Shown: positions 45,457 through 58,373 of the stretch, piece after piece
Numbering within the stretch: position 1 is the stretch's first letter
Layout: every line of letters begins with the position of its first letter
Origin: Volvox africanus
Lineage: Eukaryota; Chlorophyta; Chlorophyceae; Chlamydomonadales; Volvocaceae
DNA length: 64,000 nt
Direction of reading: 5' to 3'
Assembly (NCBI GenBank): GCA_030268105.1
Contig: BSDZ01000010.1
Span: forward strand, 4,068,001 to 4,132,000
The notes under the pieces: model-generated
What the model saw: the letters and a program-made list of their open reading frames with translations, nothing else
Database searches by the model: none
What the model was told of the DNA's origin: nothing
Position numbers and translations under genes: made by a program

Positions 45457-45472
45457 GGTTATGAGCCCCGCC
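45457..45472 (+). other. Putative primer-binding site for a tRNA-Met half molecule
   Basis: GGTTATGAGCCCC follows the LTR directly. Its complement, GGGGCTCATAACC, has the layout of a Met tRNA anticodon arm (loop CTCATAA with CAT). Priming from an internally cleaved Met tRNA is known for Drosophila copia. The gag ATG at 45461 lies inside this box. Confidence 0.55.
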
Positions 45473-47932
45473 AAAGGCGGCGAAATGGAGACACCGGTTC
45501 GCTCAGTGTATAATGAGAAGCTTTCACTCAAGAATCGTTCAGTATGGATTCTGAGGTCAAAGGCAGCGATCACTGCAGCCAAGGCCGGTGGGGCGTTGTC
45601 GAAGCCCCGAGACGATACCAACGCGGACAAGCATGAATCCGGAAAATCAGTAATCGTCAACCTCCTCGAAGACGGAGATCTAGACCTCTGGGAGAAACAT
45701 GACGACATCAACGAGCTCTACAAGGCTCTGGAGAAGCGATACAAGGACATGATGATCGCGCGAAAGCCGGTCCTCTGGAAGCAACTGAGCAGTGTAAAGA
45801 TGAAGCCTGGAGAGAGCCTCAGGAGCTATATGAAAAGGATCAAGGATCTCGTCGCAGAGCTTAAGGAGTGCGGTGATACGGTATCAGACTCAAACGCAAT
45901 TACGCACGCGTTAACCGGCCTCACGTCATCGTATAAACAATTTACCAACTCCTTCTTTGCAATTGCAATGCCTAAAGATCTAGAAGAATTGGAGGGGAAG
46001 CTCTTGCTAGTGGAACAGCAGGTGGAGGCTGAGGCGACGGAGGCGACAACCGTGTCACTATATGCTGGACAAGAGCGATTCAACAACCGCAACAACAAGG
46101 GTAAGCGTGACGATGGTGGCAACAGCAACAACAACGACAGCGGCTTCAGAGGGCGATGTTATAATTGTGGACAGCGTGGGCACCGTTCGGCTGACTGTAA
46201 GAAGCCGAAAGAGGACAAGCCCTTCTGTACATACTGCAAGAAGACAGGCCACACACTGGCCCAGTGCTGGAGCGCACCAAGGAAGCGCGAAGAGAAGAAG
46301 GTGGAACGGGACGAAGATGAAGACTTTCCAAAGGATGGAGCCATCTTCATGTTCCTGCCGACGGAGCTGGTTGAGAGCCCGGTGGACCCGCAGGTGATGG
46401 TCGCGAAGACGGAGGACTATGACTTAGAATCGCAGGTGGAGGCCGCGATTTGGTCGTGGGAACCGTCAGGAGACCTGCCGTGCGGTGACAACGACGACAT
46501 GCTCGAAATGCGTGTCGTGGTGCCGCGGGAAGTGACCGTGGCGGCGGCAATTGAGCCGTCAATGGTGGAGCCGCTGGAGCAGTCAGCGGCGGCAGCAATT
46601 GAGTTGCCAATGGTGGAGCCGCTGGAGCAGTCAGCGGCGGCAGCAATTGAGTTGCCAATGGTGGAGCTGCTGGAGCAGTCAGCGGCGGCAGCAATTGAGT
46701 TGCCAATGGTGGAGCCGCTGGAGCAGTCAGCGGCGGCAGCAATTGAGTTGCCAATGGTGGAGCCGCTGGAGCAGTCAGCGGCGGCAGCAATTGAGTTGCC
46801 AATGGTGGAGCCGCTGGAGCAGTCAGTGGCGGCGGAAATTGAGTCACCAGAAGAGCTGCTGGAGGAGTTAAAGGCGTCGATGAGAAAGCGGTTGGAAAAG
46901 TATATAATGGAGAGGCTGGCGGAGCTGATGGAGGAGCCTAGTATGGAACCTGAGGTGCCGTTCTTAGACGACCACAAGGTGACCTCATCGTCGGAGGTCG
47001 TGTTGCCCATGGGTGCCATTAGTCAGATGATGATTGACTATGTGGATTGGCTGGAGAAGGAGTGGGGTATGGGGGCGACCACTCCTGCAGCTATGGTGGT
47101 ACCACAGTCAAAGGGCGAAACGCTGCTATGTGATAAGTCAGCCTCGGGGTTGAATTGCAAGCGGCTGTGGTTCGTTGATTCGGGCTCATTTTATCACGTG
47201 ACGCCCGATAAAGATAGCCTCCAAAATTACTGCGTACTGGAAGAACCAATTGCGCTTACACCAGTAACGGGAAAGCCGTTATATGCGATCGGTTATGGCG
47301 ATGTTGTGTTGCGCATTGACTCGTCAAGGTCATTGCATGCGTTTCGACAGGATCGGACAGGGGAGCCGGTCTTAATCACAGTAAAGGGGGTATTTCATGT
47401 GCCGGAGTTTCACTTCCGGCTTATCTCCCTAAAGCAGCTAACGGCCCGAGGAGCGGAATATTCGGGTTACGGTTCGTCAATGAGCGTGTTTCACCAACAT
47501 GAGGACTGGTATTTTGAAGTGAGCTGCAAATTGTCGGTGTATGCGGTCCGTGCGCAGGAAATGACAAGTGCTAGGCACGGTAAGCCCGTTGCTGCTGTGC
47601 TTCCCGTGCGTGATCGTGCTAAGCTGTGGCATTCAAGGTACGGTCACCTAAGCTACTTCAATGTGGCAAGGTTAGTTGAAGAAAAGATGGTCACGGGCAT
47701 TGATGTTGTTTCTGACCGTTTTAGGGAGTTGGGTACGTCGCTTTGTGTGGAGTGTGTGATGGCAAATCACCCACGCAAACCGTTTCATGAATCTGACTCC
47801 CGGGCAGAGAGATGTCTAGAGCTGGTGCATATGGACCTGTGTGGTCCGATGTCTGTGGAGTCCCAGGCGGGAAATCTATACGTTGCCACTTTCCTGGACG
47901 ATTACTCAGGACTATCAGCTGTGGTGTTTTGA
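45461..47932 (+). pseudogene. Copia gag-protease-integrase (5' part) frame
   Basis: The 823-residue frame has, in order, a gag UBN2-like region (LWKQLSSVKMKPGESLRSY), two CCHC knuckles (CYNCGQRGHRSADC and CTYCKKTGHTLAQC), a repetitive insert of 16-residue units, a protease active site (WFVDSGSFYHVT) and the GAG-pre-integrase zinc region (LWHSRYGHLSYFNV ... CVECVMANHPRKPF). It ends at the first integrase core Asp (HMDLCGPM) and FLDDYSGLS, then stops. Elements of this type normally continue into DNG and E motifs of the DDE core, which are missing here. Confidence 0.85.
46562..46849 (+). repeat. In-frame 48-bp minisatellite in the copia gag-pol frame
   Basis: Six 48-bp units start at 46562, 46610, 46658, 46706, 46754 and 46802. 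Each encodes MVEPLEQSAAAAIELP or a close variant. The last unit is the most diverged. The repeat lies between the zinc knuckles and the protease. Confidence 0.95.
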
Positions 47933-50099
47933 GTATGTTCTGAGTATGTGGTCTTTCGCAGTGAGTACTGCAAATCATCTACGGAACAGGTCGCCAGTGA
48001 GGGGCATGGAGGGCACTCCGTTTGAGCGGTTTTATGGCAAAGTTCCTGATGTGTCCAACCTGCGTGTATTTGGGTGCAGTGCGTACATTCGCGTTCCAGA
48101 TAGCGAGCGCACAAAACTAGATCCCATGTCAGCAAAAGGCGTGTTTGTAGGGTACGAGGGTACGAAGGCATATCGTGTCATGCTGCCAGATGGTCGTGTT
48201 AAGGTCGCACGTGATGTTGTTTTTGATGAGTCTATGTTCGGCTGGGAGGGTGTACCGCGTCCAACTAAGCAATATGTCCTCATGGAGGACTGTGACGAAG
48301 AGGAAGAACCCCCGCTGGTCGATGCTAGTGATTCCGACAGCGAGGAGGACAGTGGTGATGATGAGAGTGACCTGGAGTTTGAGGACAATGCTAATGAGAA
48401 TGAGGAAATCGTGGGAGCCTCGCCAGGGGGAGATGGAGATGGGTCTCTGTCTGAAGACCCCAACATTGGCTCCGGCTCAAATTCTGGTACGGCAGGGGAT
48501 TCCCCGGAGGCATCTCCCGAATTGGCAAGGGCAGCTCGAGTGAACCGGGGCATACCGAGGGAACGTTTGAATCTGGCGGTAGTGGCCAGGCAACCAGATG
48601 TACCTCGGACATATGACGAAGCCATGGCATCATCTGCATCCCAGATGTGGAAACAGGCAATGGACGAAGAGATTGCGTCTCTGAGGGCAAACCAGGTGTG
48701 GACCCTGGAAGAACTGCCAAAAGGGGTACGCGCTTTGCCGGTGAAGTGGGTGTTCACTATTAAGCGTGACGTTAATGGCGAGATAGTCAGGTATAAGGCC
48801 CGGTTGGTAGCAAAAGGGTTTGCACAAGTAGAGGGTCGAGATTTTGACAAAGTGTTTGCGCCGGTGAGCAAGCACACCACCCTGCGTGTACTGATGGCAT
48901 TGGTAGCGGCGGCGGATTTGGAATTGCATCAAATGGATGTGAAGACCGCGTTCCTGAACGGAATCCTGGAGGAGGAGGTGTATGTACTTCAGCCCCCGGG
49001 ATATGGTGAAGGAAATCAACAGAAGGTCTGTCGGTTGCAGAAGTCGTTATATGGGCTGAAACAGGCCCCTCGTGCTTGGTATGCACGACTTCGTGAAGAA
49101 CTGGAGCAAATGGACTTCCAGGTTTCGCAGGCTGATCCGGGCCTGTTTTTTAAGGATGTACAAGGGGAGCGCGTCTACGTGCTGGTTTATGTTGATGATC
49201 TTCTGGTCGCGGCTAAATCAATGACCACAGTGAGCGCGGTAAAGAATAGGCTGATGTCTGCCTTTGATATTAGGGACCTAGGGGAGGCACGTGTGTTTCT
49301 TGGTTACGAAATTGAGCGGAACCGTAAGGAGTGCACCCTAAAGCTCTCACAGAAGTGTTTCATAACGGAGTTAGTTGCGAAGTACGGACTGAAGGAGGCA
49401 AATCCCCGCAAAGTGCCGTTATCGAAGGCACTCCGTTCGGATGGAGAGCGGCTAGATATACAGCAGTTTACGTATGGTGAATTGGTTGGTAGTCTATTAT
49501 ATCTGTCCGTGGGCACTAGGCCAGATATTTCATACTCCGTGGGAGCACTGTCCCGCTATATGTCGAAGCCTACTGTTGAGCATTGGCAGGCGGCTAAAGG
49601 TGTTTTGAGGTATCTGATTGGTACCAAGAACGTAGGCATATCCTACTCAGCAAAATCGAGCGTTGGAACACTGCATGGCTACTGCGACTCTGACTACGCT
49701 GGTTGTGTAGACACCAGGCGATCTACGACGGGATACGTGTTTCTATTAACGGGTGGAGCAGTAAGCTGGGCGAGCCGCTTACAGGCTACGGTCGCCACAT
49801 CTACCGCTGAGGCTGAATACATGGCAAGTGGAGCGGCGACTAAGGAGGCGCTTTGGTTTCGCCACCTAGCGCGAGATTTGAAGCTGCGCGTTCCGTGTGT
49901 GCCGATCCAGTGTGACAACCAGGCGGCACTTAAGATGAGTAGTAATTTGATAACTACTCCTAGGTCGAAGCACATTGATGTGCTTTACCACTTTATTCGT
50001 GAGCATGCGGCACGTGGAGAGATCAAGTTTCTGTACTGCAAATCGCAGGACATGGTGGCGGATGTTCTCACTAAGCCGCTATCTTTGGCTGATGTGTAA
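47925..50099 (+). pseudogene. Copia integrase C-terminus, reverse transcriptase and RNase H frame
   Basis: The coding part begins after the integrase deletion with MWSFAVSTANHLRNRSPV. It continues through the integrase C-terminal region (FERFYGKVPDVSNLRVFGC), an acidic linker, RT (KWVFTIKRDVNGEIVRYKAR, MDVKTAFLNG, the catalytic YVDDLLVA) and RNase H (GYCDSDYAGCVDTRRSTTGY, STAEAEYMA, CDNQAALKMSSN). It ends MVADVLTKPLSLADV and a stop. RT and RNase H look intact. The frame is offset from the upstream one, and a short TGAGTATG duplication lies at the junction near 47931-47950. Confidence 0.85.
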
Positions 50100-50817
50100 C
50101 AGTATGTGCTAGTAAGGCTCGAGGAACGTCTCAAGAGCGATATGCACGATAGGTCACACAGCTCAATTTACGTGAGATAGCTTGGAAGTAAACCGTAAAC
50201 ACTTCATTCCTTGGATTCTCGGAACAAAAGCCAGCTGAAGGCTAACGCAGCGGGAAAAACTGGATCATCAGGCAGGGGCGCCATCTAAAAGCCGGAAAAA
50301 CCTTTCCTCCCTAGGCAGGCAGGAAAGATAAAACCGAGTGCTCAAATTAAACCTGCTCTGACGGAGAGTTTACCCAAAGTTGCCAAGCAACAACCATCCG
50401 TGACTTCTCTGCCGAGTTGCATAACCCTGCCCCCTGGTTAACACAATTTTCGCCCTGCTGGCTGAGGCCATTCTTATTGGAATAAATGACCCTTAAGTCT
50501 TATAATGCAGCTGTCAAAACTCACCCTGCTAACCCAATCTTAGTCCCAAGCCAATCCCGCTCGCCAGCTAGGGATACTGAGCCCGCTAAGCTAATGTTGC
50601 AATAAGTTATGGCGATAAAGCATATGACAGCATGCTAATTTTCAGGTACGTGAGCTGATGCCGCTAATGGTTGCAACACCTACTTCGGCAATCTTGTTAC
50701 CTGCCGACCCAAATTAATTTACATATATACGATTTCCCACTTCACTCCAGATTACATTCCACCCCAGTTGAGCGTCCATAAGGAACATTATGAACCTAAA
50801 CCTTTCTTACTTCCCAC

Positions 50818-50907
50818 TGTTGAAAGTGAGCAACACTCATATACAGAAGAATGTCAGATTAAGTAATACGGCCCATGGAGGGGCCGGGCGCTTTGCTGAC
50901 TTTAACA
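50818..50907 (+). repeat. Right LTR of the copia element
   Basis: It begins TGTTGAAAGTG and ends GACTTTAACA, and aligns over its length with 45367-45456. Confidence 0.8.
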
Positions 50908-50911
50908 CCCA

Positions 50912-53900
50912 CCCTGTCGTGGGAAAAGGGCAAGGAGAATCCAAGAGGTTCGATCGGCGAAAGCAGCTGCCTCACTCACACAAAATGAGCGCGCTCGAGT
51001 GCTCTCAAGCGTGAAGGCAGAATGCCTATTATAATAGTGTAAATCTCGGAATGTCTCCCAAGGTTAGTTGTGCTAAAGTATAAACCGGCGTAACCCTTGT
51101 GAAAATATTCGCAAATGTCAGCGAGCAAGAGAATATGAATCTCAAAGCTTCCATGCTGCCTATGCATAGCAACAGGATGAAGCCATAGTGCGTTTGAGCA
51201 CTGTTGCGTGGCAGCAGATAGGGGTGGCTGATGATGTATGGCTATCCATACTGTGAGCTGGCGGGTTTCGACCAGCTTGTTAGGTTGTCCACACGACACG
51301 GCACGATATACACCCAAATCTATCCTGACAAATGAACGGGGGTATCCTAAACGGGACGCATGTAGTAACCCCGAACACACTTAAAAGCGTGCCGATAGAT
51401 AGACTGTCTCGACACTGAAGCACCCACGAAGGGACCCCAGAAGCCAACCGTGGAAGCCAAATGACGCAAACAGGAAGCGAATGTCAGATGGAGGAGGTGA
51501 TTCCGTTTGATATCTCATAACTGCACATATGCCAAAGCCCTGGACCCTGAGAGAGGTGAAGTCTTGAGAGGGACGAGGGAGGTACATAGACCTCAGCATT
51601 AAGAGTGCGTGCTAAGTAGGAGATGGTTCTGAAAGTCGTTGGTTGGACTCAATCTGAGATTTCAGGTGTTTCCTAGGTAGGTTGAGCTGCAATGGCTGCT
51701 GTGGCATTTTGTTGTTGCACACTGTCGGATTCCTGCTTTTCCTCCTTGGTTGCAGCAAGCCGTGCCCATAACTAACCCTGCCTCGGCAGCGGATAAAAGC
51801 AGATGCAAAACTGAACCACCAACTCAGTGTCCACCAGAGTTGCTTGCCGTTATCTCTCTAACAAGCACCGACTCATCTGGGAAGAATAACTAACCCCCAA
51901 AGTATACTTCTGCCAGCTCCAAGCAGTCCCCGTGGCAACATCCTGGCAATAAGTAAAAGCTCTACTACTGTTCTCTACCAATGATCCGCACTTGCATCGG
52001 TGATAAGCACATACTGGCTGGCACATACACCCACACCCATATCTTTGAATTCGCAGCCGACCAGATCGACAAGTGTAAGCCTTCAGGCCAGACCCGCAAA
52101 TAGGTTCATTCATGATCACAACCCCTTAGGTAACATGAAACGCCCAACTGTGGTCGTTGGGCGCCGCAATCGTCTCTCGAGATGCTGAGAAGATGCTTCT
52201 GCACCTGTATATCGTGGAAGCGTGTGCCTTACGTATACATACGACTACTACACCAACACTGCCCAACTCGGGCATGATGCAATACCGATCTGTTTGTTTC
52301 TCGTTCTGTTAGTTACTGGTCCATTTACAGGCCTCTCTTATCCTGGTGGCTTTAACTACGCTCATAAGATAAGGACTGCCGGTCTGGGTTATTCAAGTGT
52401 TACAATAATCCTCCTTGTCATATATAGAAGTATATAGAAGTATATACTGGTGCATCCGTTTTCACATGCAGCAGAGGGAAGTGGCTTAAGCCCAAAGCTA
52501 TATATGATTGCGGCAGTAGATGCTTGAGGAAGGCATTGGAGATTACACAGGCATTTAAAATATAGGCACGCACGTTACAATCACACCATGTGACTGTGAG
52601 CATCATTACGCACTACTGGTATGACAATACGACCCCGTTGTGCCTCGGGGGACAAGGTCAATTTGCAACACGCAACATAGCAATCGACAAGAAGAGGAAG
52701 AATCCCTAGCTAGCTTGACACTCATGACCAAACGGAAGCGCATGCGACTTCGGTATTATTATATTAGAGAAAAAACGCTCAAAGGCATTAGGCGTATCGA
52801 CAACACTCTACGTGCTGATCACCGTAGTTGCCCATGTGGCTCGTATAGCAAGGAGAAAGAAATAATGAAAGGAAATGTGCCCTTACTGCACGATGTGGCG
52901 TATGGCACGGCAATATGCAAGTAGATAATCTTTAGCACCATTAGCGTGTGCAGGGCAAAAAGCCGCCTGCATGCACGGCGTGCTTGTGGTCCCCCTGTGG
53001 ACCATTGTTGTAGCAAAGCACTAACCCTTATATTATCGTTCCGAACAGACTGAAATGTTACCTCCTTGGACAAAACTTTTACTAAGATCATCGCAAATAC
53101 TGTTCATAGTTATAGCGTCCCGCCTGGTCCTAGGTATCCACCGCATATATATGCAGCAGGGCCCGAGACGTGCGACATTATGCTGCGCGGAGCAGCGTAC
53201 ACTGCTTGACAGGCCGCGCCAGGTACCAACCAATATGCAGTGAGCCATCAACATCGTGCACGTTCCCCACCATAAAGCGTCCAGATCGCGCACTCCGGGA
53301 AGGGATTTTAAGAGACGTCAGTTAATCATGTCTAACACTGGCGCATGCAAAACGCGCACCTGCACCCAGGCCATTGCCTTGCGTGGATTTAACCTTGCCA
53401 TAGCAGAATGATACGATATACGATATATATAAGCAACAACAGCAACCCACAACATCCCCATCTTTCTCATATATAGTTTTTGTGTGTGGGATAGCGGGGT
53501 ACATCACCCGTGGCCATCAACCTGGCAGTCCATACCTTCCCCGGTATTTCGGGGCACCCTCATCCGGTCTCCCATGCCGACTTCTCCGAAATCAGTGCTT
53601 TTCCCAGGTTCAGCACCCACCACCGGCATCCAGCGGAATCTATCGAATCAACTAAGGCGTCAACTCCGCTCCTGGTCAGCTCGCAGGTCACTTTAATTGG
53701 GGTCGTCACCGTCCATCGACATGGGGCACCCTACCCTCAACTTTGGGTCTTTGGCCCACTCTCGGTCGGGGTAGAACCTGGAACTCCAGGGGCATATATT
53801 CGTGCCATAACAGTCGTGCCTGAACACCGATTATAGGTATATGCCCCATCTTAAGTCTGCTAGGCGACAACGTGACAAGTGCCATGCATATTCGCATAAA

Positions 53901-53955
53901 TATAATAGCCTTAAAAGGCTGTATAACCCTGAATCACGTGGCCTGAACCGAGCAA
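50912..53955. other. Intergenic stretch with no recognised gene
   Basis: Open frames are short, overlap on both strands and lack motifs. The plus-strand frame at 53510-53836 is Pro/His-rich and looks like a chance frame. Nothing else is supported. Confidence 0.5.
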
Positions 53956-56188
53956 TCACACCTGACAACTAGTGCCCGAGGTACCTCCAAGAGTGGACAT
54001 TGGTATAGCGACGCCATTAACACGGCCTTCAACGCGGTCCTCCTCCAGGAGACCAGTGCGCTCGTACGAAGATAAGCAGCCATCCATGATCTTGTAGTAA
54101 ACGTAGGATACCAGGTACACTGCACTCATAAAACCACACGTGAGGACCAGTGGGAATGAGCCCCAGTAATTGTGGCTCCTAGCACGAGAGGGTAAAACAT
54201 GCATAAAGCAAGGAACAGGTGAAACTCAAGGAATAGGTAACATCCTAAAAAGCGACGCCCATAGGACCATAAAACCCTAAGTCATTACTGTCTAGGTACA
54301 ATCCTCAACCTGATCCTGGTTGTGGGTTACGTTGAAAACTGCAGGCAGTCTTCTCGACGACACAACGTGCCTTCGAAGGAGGTAGCACCGATCAACTCGA
54401 ATGTAACTATGTATCCAGGCGCCGGGAAACCGGTACTCACCCCCGCACATGAAGAGCAGTGCAGCGACGATAACCGTCACAAAGTAGACAGGCACCATCA
54501 TGGAGGGCGCCATATCCTCACCACCGTCCTCATTCCAAGCGGGGGCATCTGGATGCATGGATTCCATACGGGGAACAAATACAAAACGACACATTCAAAA
54601 TCAGGGCTGTAGCATCGGGTCTAGAATGGCCTCTGCATGTCAAGATAGATAACAGACAGCCGTTTCGGACTGCAGCATTGCAGCGACATACTGAGCACGA
54701 CTAACGCAATTCGCACAGGCTGCACGCAAAAGTAAGATGTTGGCCTTACTTGCGAACAAGATGTGGGCCGCGACCACAAACCACCCGCCCTGCACGAAAA
54801 TGGCGGTGATGCGGCCACACGACAGCAGGAAATTCCGCGGATGTATGGCCTCCAGAAGGATGAACAGTGCAGTTGCCATCATCGCGTAGAACAGCACTGA
54901 GTGCACCGCGATGTCCAGCGGGGTGTGCTTCTTGTGCAGCCCCATTAGGAGTGCCTCTAAGAAGAACGCCAAGAAAAGAAAGATCTGGAGCGACGGCAGT
55001 ATCAGAAAAGCAAGGCGACAAAAGTCATGAGGCCCCTGGAACGGTGACTTTGGCCCAAAGCAGGGTGCCAAGTCTCGGCTGTATTGGTAGATATGCAGAA
55101 GGTGCCGAAGAAAAGCATAACTCCGTGTGACGAAGAAAAGCTATAAGTGGCTATCGCCTCCATCAACACGTGCAGCACAACGCGCAGCCCGGCCTGGGCA
55201 AGGGCTCGCAGGGCGGCGCGAACGATCTGGTGCTGCAGCTGCCATTTGAGGAGGCAATCCCACTCCCAGTTAGTACCTGCTGGGTGCCCCGGGGAAGCTC
55301 GATCTCCTCACCAAGAAGATCAACAATTCCTGTGCACGGAGGTGGGCAGCACCGGGGCACCCTAAAAACCAGGCAGGGCAGCTCTTTGCATTTCGACACA
55401 GATGCAGTCCGCAAACTATTAGCGCGGCATGACCCCGTACTTCGATCCAGCGCGAATCGTAAGCCATGGCAGTTCAGGTTCATTGCTTGTCACCAGCTGA
55501 GGAGTGAGCGGAGGAGTGGCTCACGACTCTCACCACCCTCATTCTCTTCAATGAGGAGCACGCATGGAACAGCTACACGCCCGCAACGCACCGGACAGAA
55601 TGAAAGGAGGATACATGGCCGCATGCTGCCAATTGCCCATATGCGGACCGTAGAAGTGCCCCTCACGCTTCGTTCCAGCCGGGCAGATGAGCGTCCTGCA
55701 GTAAAAACAATTTATCCCACCACTTAATAAATAGTATGCATGCACAGGATTAAATACCGCGTTGGTATTGATGGTACGTATATATGGTACGTCGGAACTG
55801 GGCTGGCCGGTAGTCTTAATGAGCAGGTAAGACTTAACGAACAACAACGCACCTCCATCCACCACGATGAGCGAAATAAAGCTCGACTGACATGGCAATC
55901 ATTGGCAAGAATGTTTTGAACATGCTCTCAGACACGGCCGGAAAGCGCCATAGAGTGTACGTCGTTTGCGCTCGGTACTCCTGTCCCTTACTGCGTCGGC
56001 TAATGAAATAGTTCCTACAGGAAAGAACCAAATTACACCGCAACGGATTGAAGTCAAAATGTGTTCGCACACAAACGATTAAACGCCTGAATCGGCCGCC
56101 GCTGGACTGTACCTGAAAGCGCCCTGCGACCAATGGAGACCCCAGATGAGCATTACCATTCCGGGAGCGACATGCCCGATCCATGAGC
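53956..56188 (-). CDS. DUF716/TMEM45-like multi-pass membrane protein (first exon not found)
   Basis: Seven exons join in phase: 56113-56188, 55853-56014, 55592-55695, 55277-55329, 54750-54984, 54437-54548 and 53956-54178. They give about 320 residues plus a missing start exon. TMEM45 family features are GSWIGHVAPGMVMLIWGLHW at the start, then WQHAAMYPPFILSGIVDLL. The core helix pair is IFLFLAFFLEALLMGLHKKH with TPLDIAVH, followed by ITAIFVQGGWFVVAAHILF. Later helices are MVPVYFVTVIVAALLFMCG and LVLTCGFMSAVYLVSYVYY. About seven membrane segments are expected. The molecular function of the family is unknown; plant members have been linked to defence. The tail is polar (TGLLEEDRVEGRVNGV). Confidence 0.82.
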
Positions 56189-57612
56189 CTGCAAACAGTT
56201 AGTAAAAACAACTCCTTTAAGGCCGATGATTCTGAGATTATATCAACCTATTATTGAATCACTAAAATTGAGAAAGATGTAGCAATGATGCAGCCAAATG
56301 CTTTTAACGTGCCTGCCTACCCTCCCCCAATACGGGCGATTGACAGCAAGACGCTCGTATGGCGCTGGCATAATATTTAAGAATGACACTTCGTCGTATG
56401 ACAATATGGGAGGGAATCCCGATGCACAGAGAAACGGCGAACTCTAGTGTCCGCGTCACGAAGCCCTAAAGAAGCAGATTGAGTGAACATCTTAGAGTTA
56501 TTAACATGATACAAATTACAATTCATCACAGAACCTTTAAATTGATGGAGCGGGCGGGGCTTTCTGGTAACCGCCATAATACCGGCGTGGCTTCACTCAA
56601 CAAAACAAGTGCCGACTCACCACCCTCAGTCATCAAAGGCTCTCCATCACACATCCAGATGCCATGCCCATGTTGCATACCATCGTCGCCTCCGTTATGG
56701 GAGTCCATTACTTAGAAAGTAAGGATAACTTCGTGTCGCTTGCAGATAGTACCCACTCAAAGTTAACGTAATAAAATGTAATATCCTGGGAAACACGCAA
56801 GGAGTTCCCTGCGGGCCTACGGGACTTAAGACAGCTGGCAATCTAGAAGGTCAGCGTCGTCCGTACAGAAGCCTGTAAAATTTATCCCAGAATTGGTGCA
56901 AATGTAATGTTTAAGCAAACTTCTATATTCACTGTTTGCATTCGGCGGTCCGTATCAGTACAAGCGTAACTTTGAAACCGATTACGACATGCCGGCAATA
57001 AATTACCCGTAGTCTTTACCATCTTAGCGTTCAATCTGGCATCGGTGATCCATGAATATAAATCGTTTCAATAGATGTGATTTCATCCTCCTGGAAAATG
57101 CGGAGGATTTATCAATTTAGTGTTGTGCACGCCATGGTCTAACGCCCATCTTGCTGAAATTCTGATTTAATCTATGGATTCTGAGGTGAGTGATAATTCA
57201 GGAACAATTTTTTACCTAGCATTCCAAGGGTGACCTAGCCGCGTCAAAGTTAGGGTGTTGAAATGTAGGCTACCGGACATAAGGAAGCCTGATATTATTA
57301 CAAGAAATTATTCGTTACATAGTATCCGATAGTCAAAAAAGACTTGATAGTTCGGTCCGGAGTTGGCACAAATAATTGCACGTATTATAAAAATACACTA
57401 AGGATGGGACGAGCGCGGGTTCGCTAGTGTACTGTCGAGTATAACGCGATGGTTGCTAGAACGGATAGCTACGAATCCCAACTCATAACAAGCCCCCTCG
57501 AGGCGTTCCTAGCAATAAGCGACAAAAAGTAACTTTAACCAAAAACTACTCCTGAAACCGAGAACTCAGAATGCCCCAAACGAGCTCGCCCAAAGCAAAC
57601 TCCGAATGCTTA
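56189..57612. other. Upstream region of the DUF716 gene and AT-rich spacer
   Basis: The missing first exon of the DUF716 gene should lie in the first few hundred bases. An ATG near 56378 followed by PAPYERLAVNRPYWG ends at a donor-like site, but its phase does not fit. The rest shows nothing recognisable. Confidence 0.45.
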
Positions 57613-58200
57613 CATCTCCAAACCAATTGTTTTAATGCAGTTCTTGAGCGTAACTTCTCCACGCGCCTTCGTCAGCACATCTGCCACCATATCTACCGTC
57701 GAGCAGTAAGACAGCGCAACTTCTTTCCTAGTACAAGGTGATGCTGCACGTCAATGTGCTTGGAACGGACTGACATTATCGGGTTGTTCCCCATGCTCAT
57801 CGCCCCCTGGGAATCCATCCGAATCTCGATAGCACTTGATCCCAAGCCCAGGTCTCCCGCCAGCATAAGCCAAAGCGCCTCTCGTGCTTATGCTGCCGTG
57901 GCCTGATACTCCACCTCCAATAACGAAACTGCCACCGTGCGCTGCAGTTGGCTATTCCAGCTGAAAGCTGCTCCGCCTAGCAGAAACACGTAGTCTGTTG
58001 TAGATCTCCAAGTGGCCAGATCTCCAGCCCAATCGGAATCACAGTAGCCCACCATTGATAGATCTCCGTCTCCGCCAAAGCATAGCCCAAGCTCCTTGGT
58101 GCCTGCCAAACCCTAAACACCCCCAAAACCAGGCCCATGTGAACCTTAGATGTCTTCCCCATAAAGTGCACCAGGACGCTTATTGCCTGCGCAATATCAA
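57613..58200 (-). pseudogene. Decayed copia RNase H fragment of a second family
   Basis: On the minus strand GYCDSDWAGDLATWRSTTDY, then EVEYQATAA and a stop are followed in frame by REALWLMLAGDLGL and MDSQGAMSMGNNPI. Next, across a frameshift, comes VDMVADVLTKARG. This is the C-terminal RNase H of a copia element distinct from the one at 45-51 kb. A stop and frameshifts show decay. A GAGGGGGC purine run follows about 100 bases downstream on the same strand, where a 3' LTR would start. Confidence 0.8.
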
Positions 58201-58373
58201 GCAGTATCAGGTCTAGTGCTTGTCGCCAAGTAATTTAGCTTTCCGATAAGCGCCTGGTACTTGGTGCTGTCTGCAAGCTCCATATTGCCATCTTCTGGCA
58301 GCAGTACTCTTGAACTGGGAGGTAGTGGAGTCGTTCACCACTTTGCATCCGTGAGTTGATGCCGCTGCAGTAG

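Larger units (their letters stand above)
45367..50907 (+). mobile_element. Defective Ty1/copia-type retrotransposon with 90-bp LTRs
   Basis: Terminal repeats 45367-45456 and 50818-50907 are both 90 bp, start TGTTG, end AACA and differ at about ten positions. Between them are a gag-protease-partial integrase frame and an RT-RNase H frame in copia order (integrase before RT). No matching target duplication is visible: GGGGG lies on the left and CCCAC on the right. No polypurine tract precedes the right LTR. The middle of integrase is deleted, so the copy is not autonomous. Confidence 0.85.

Noticed and set aside
46417..47019. 200-codon minus-strand frame and other frames over the copia minisatellite
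   Set aside because: They are shadows of the 48-bp repeat, which is open in several frames. The plus frame carries the gag-pol motifs.
50976..51380. 134-codon minus-strand frame
   Set aside because: No recognisable domain or splice-supported neighbours. Its length is within chance for this base composition.
53510..53836. 108-codon plus-strand frame
   Set aside because: Pro/His-rich composition, no family motif, and no plausible splice context beyond chance.
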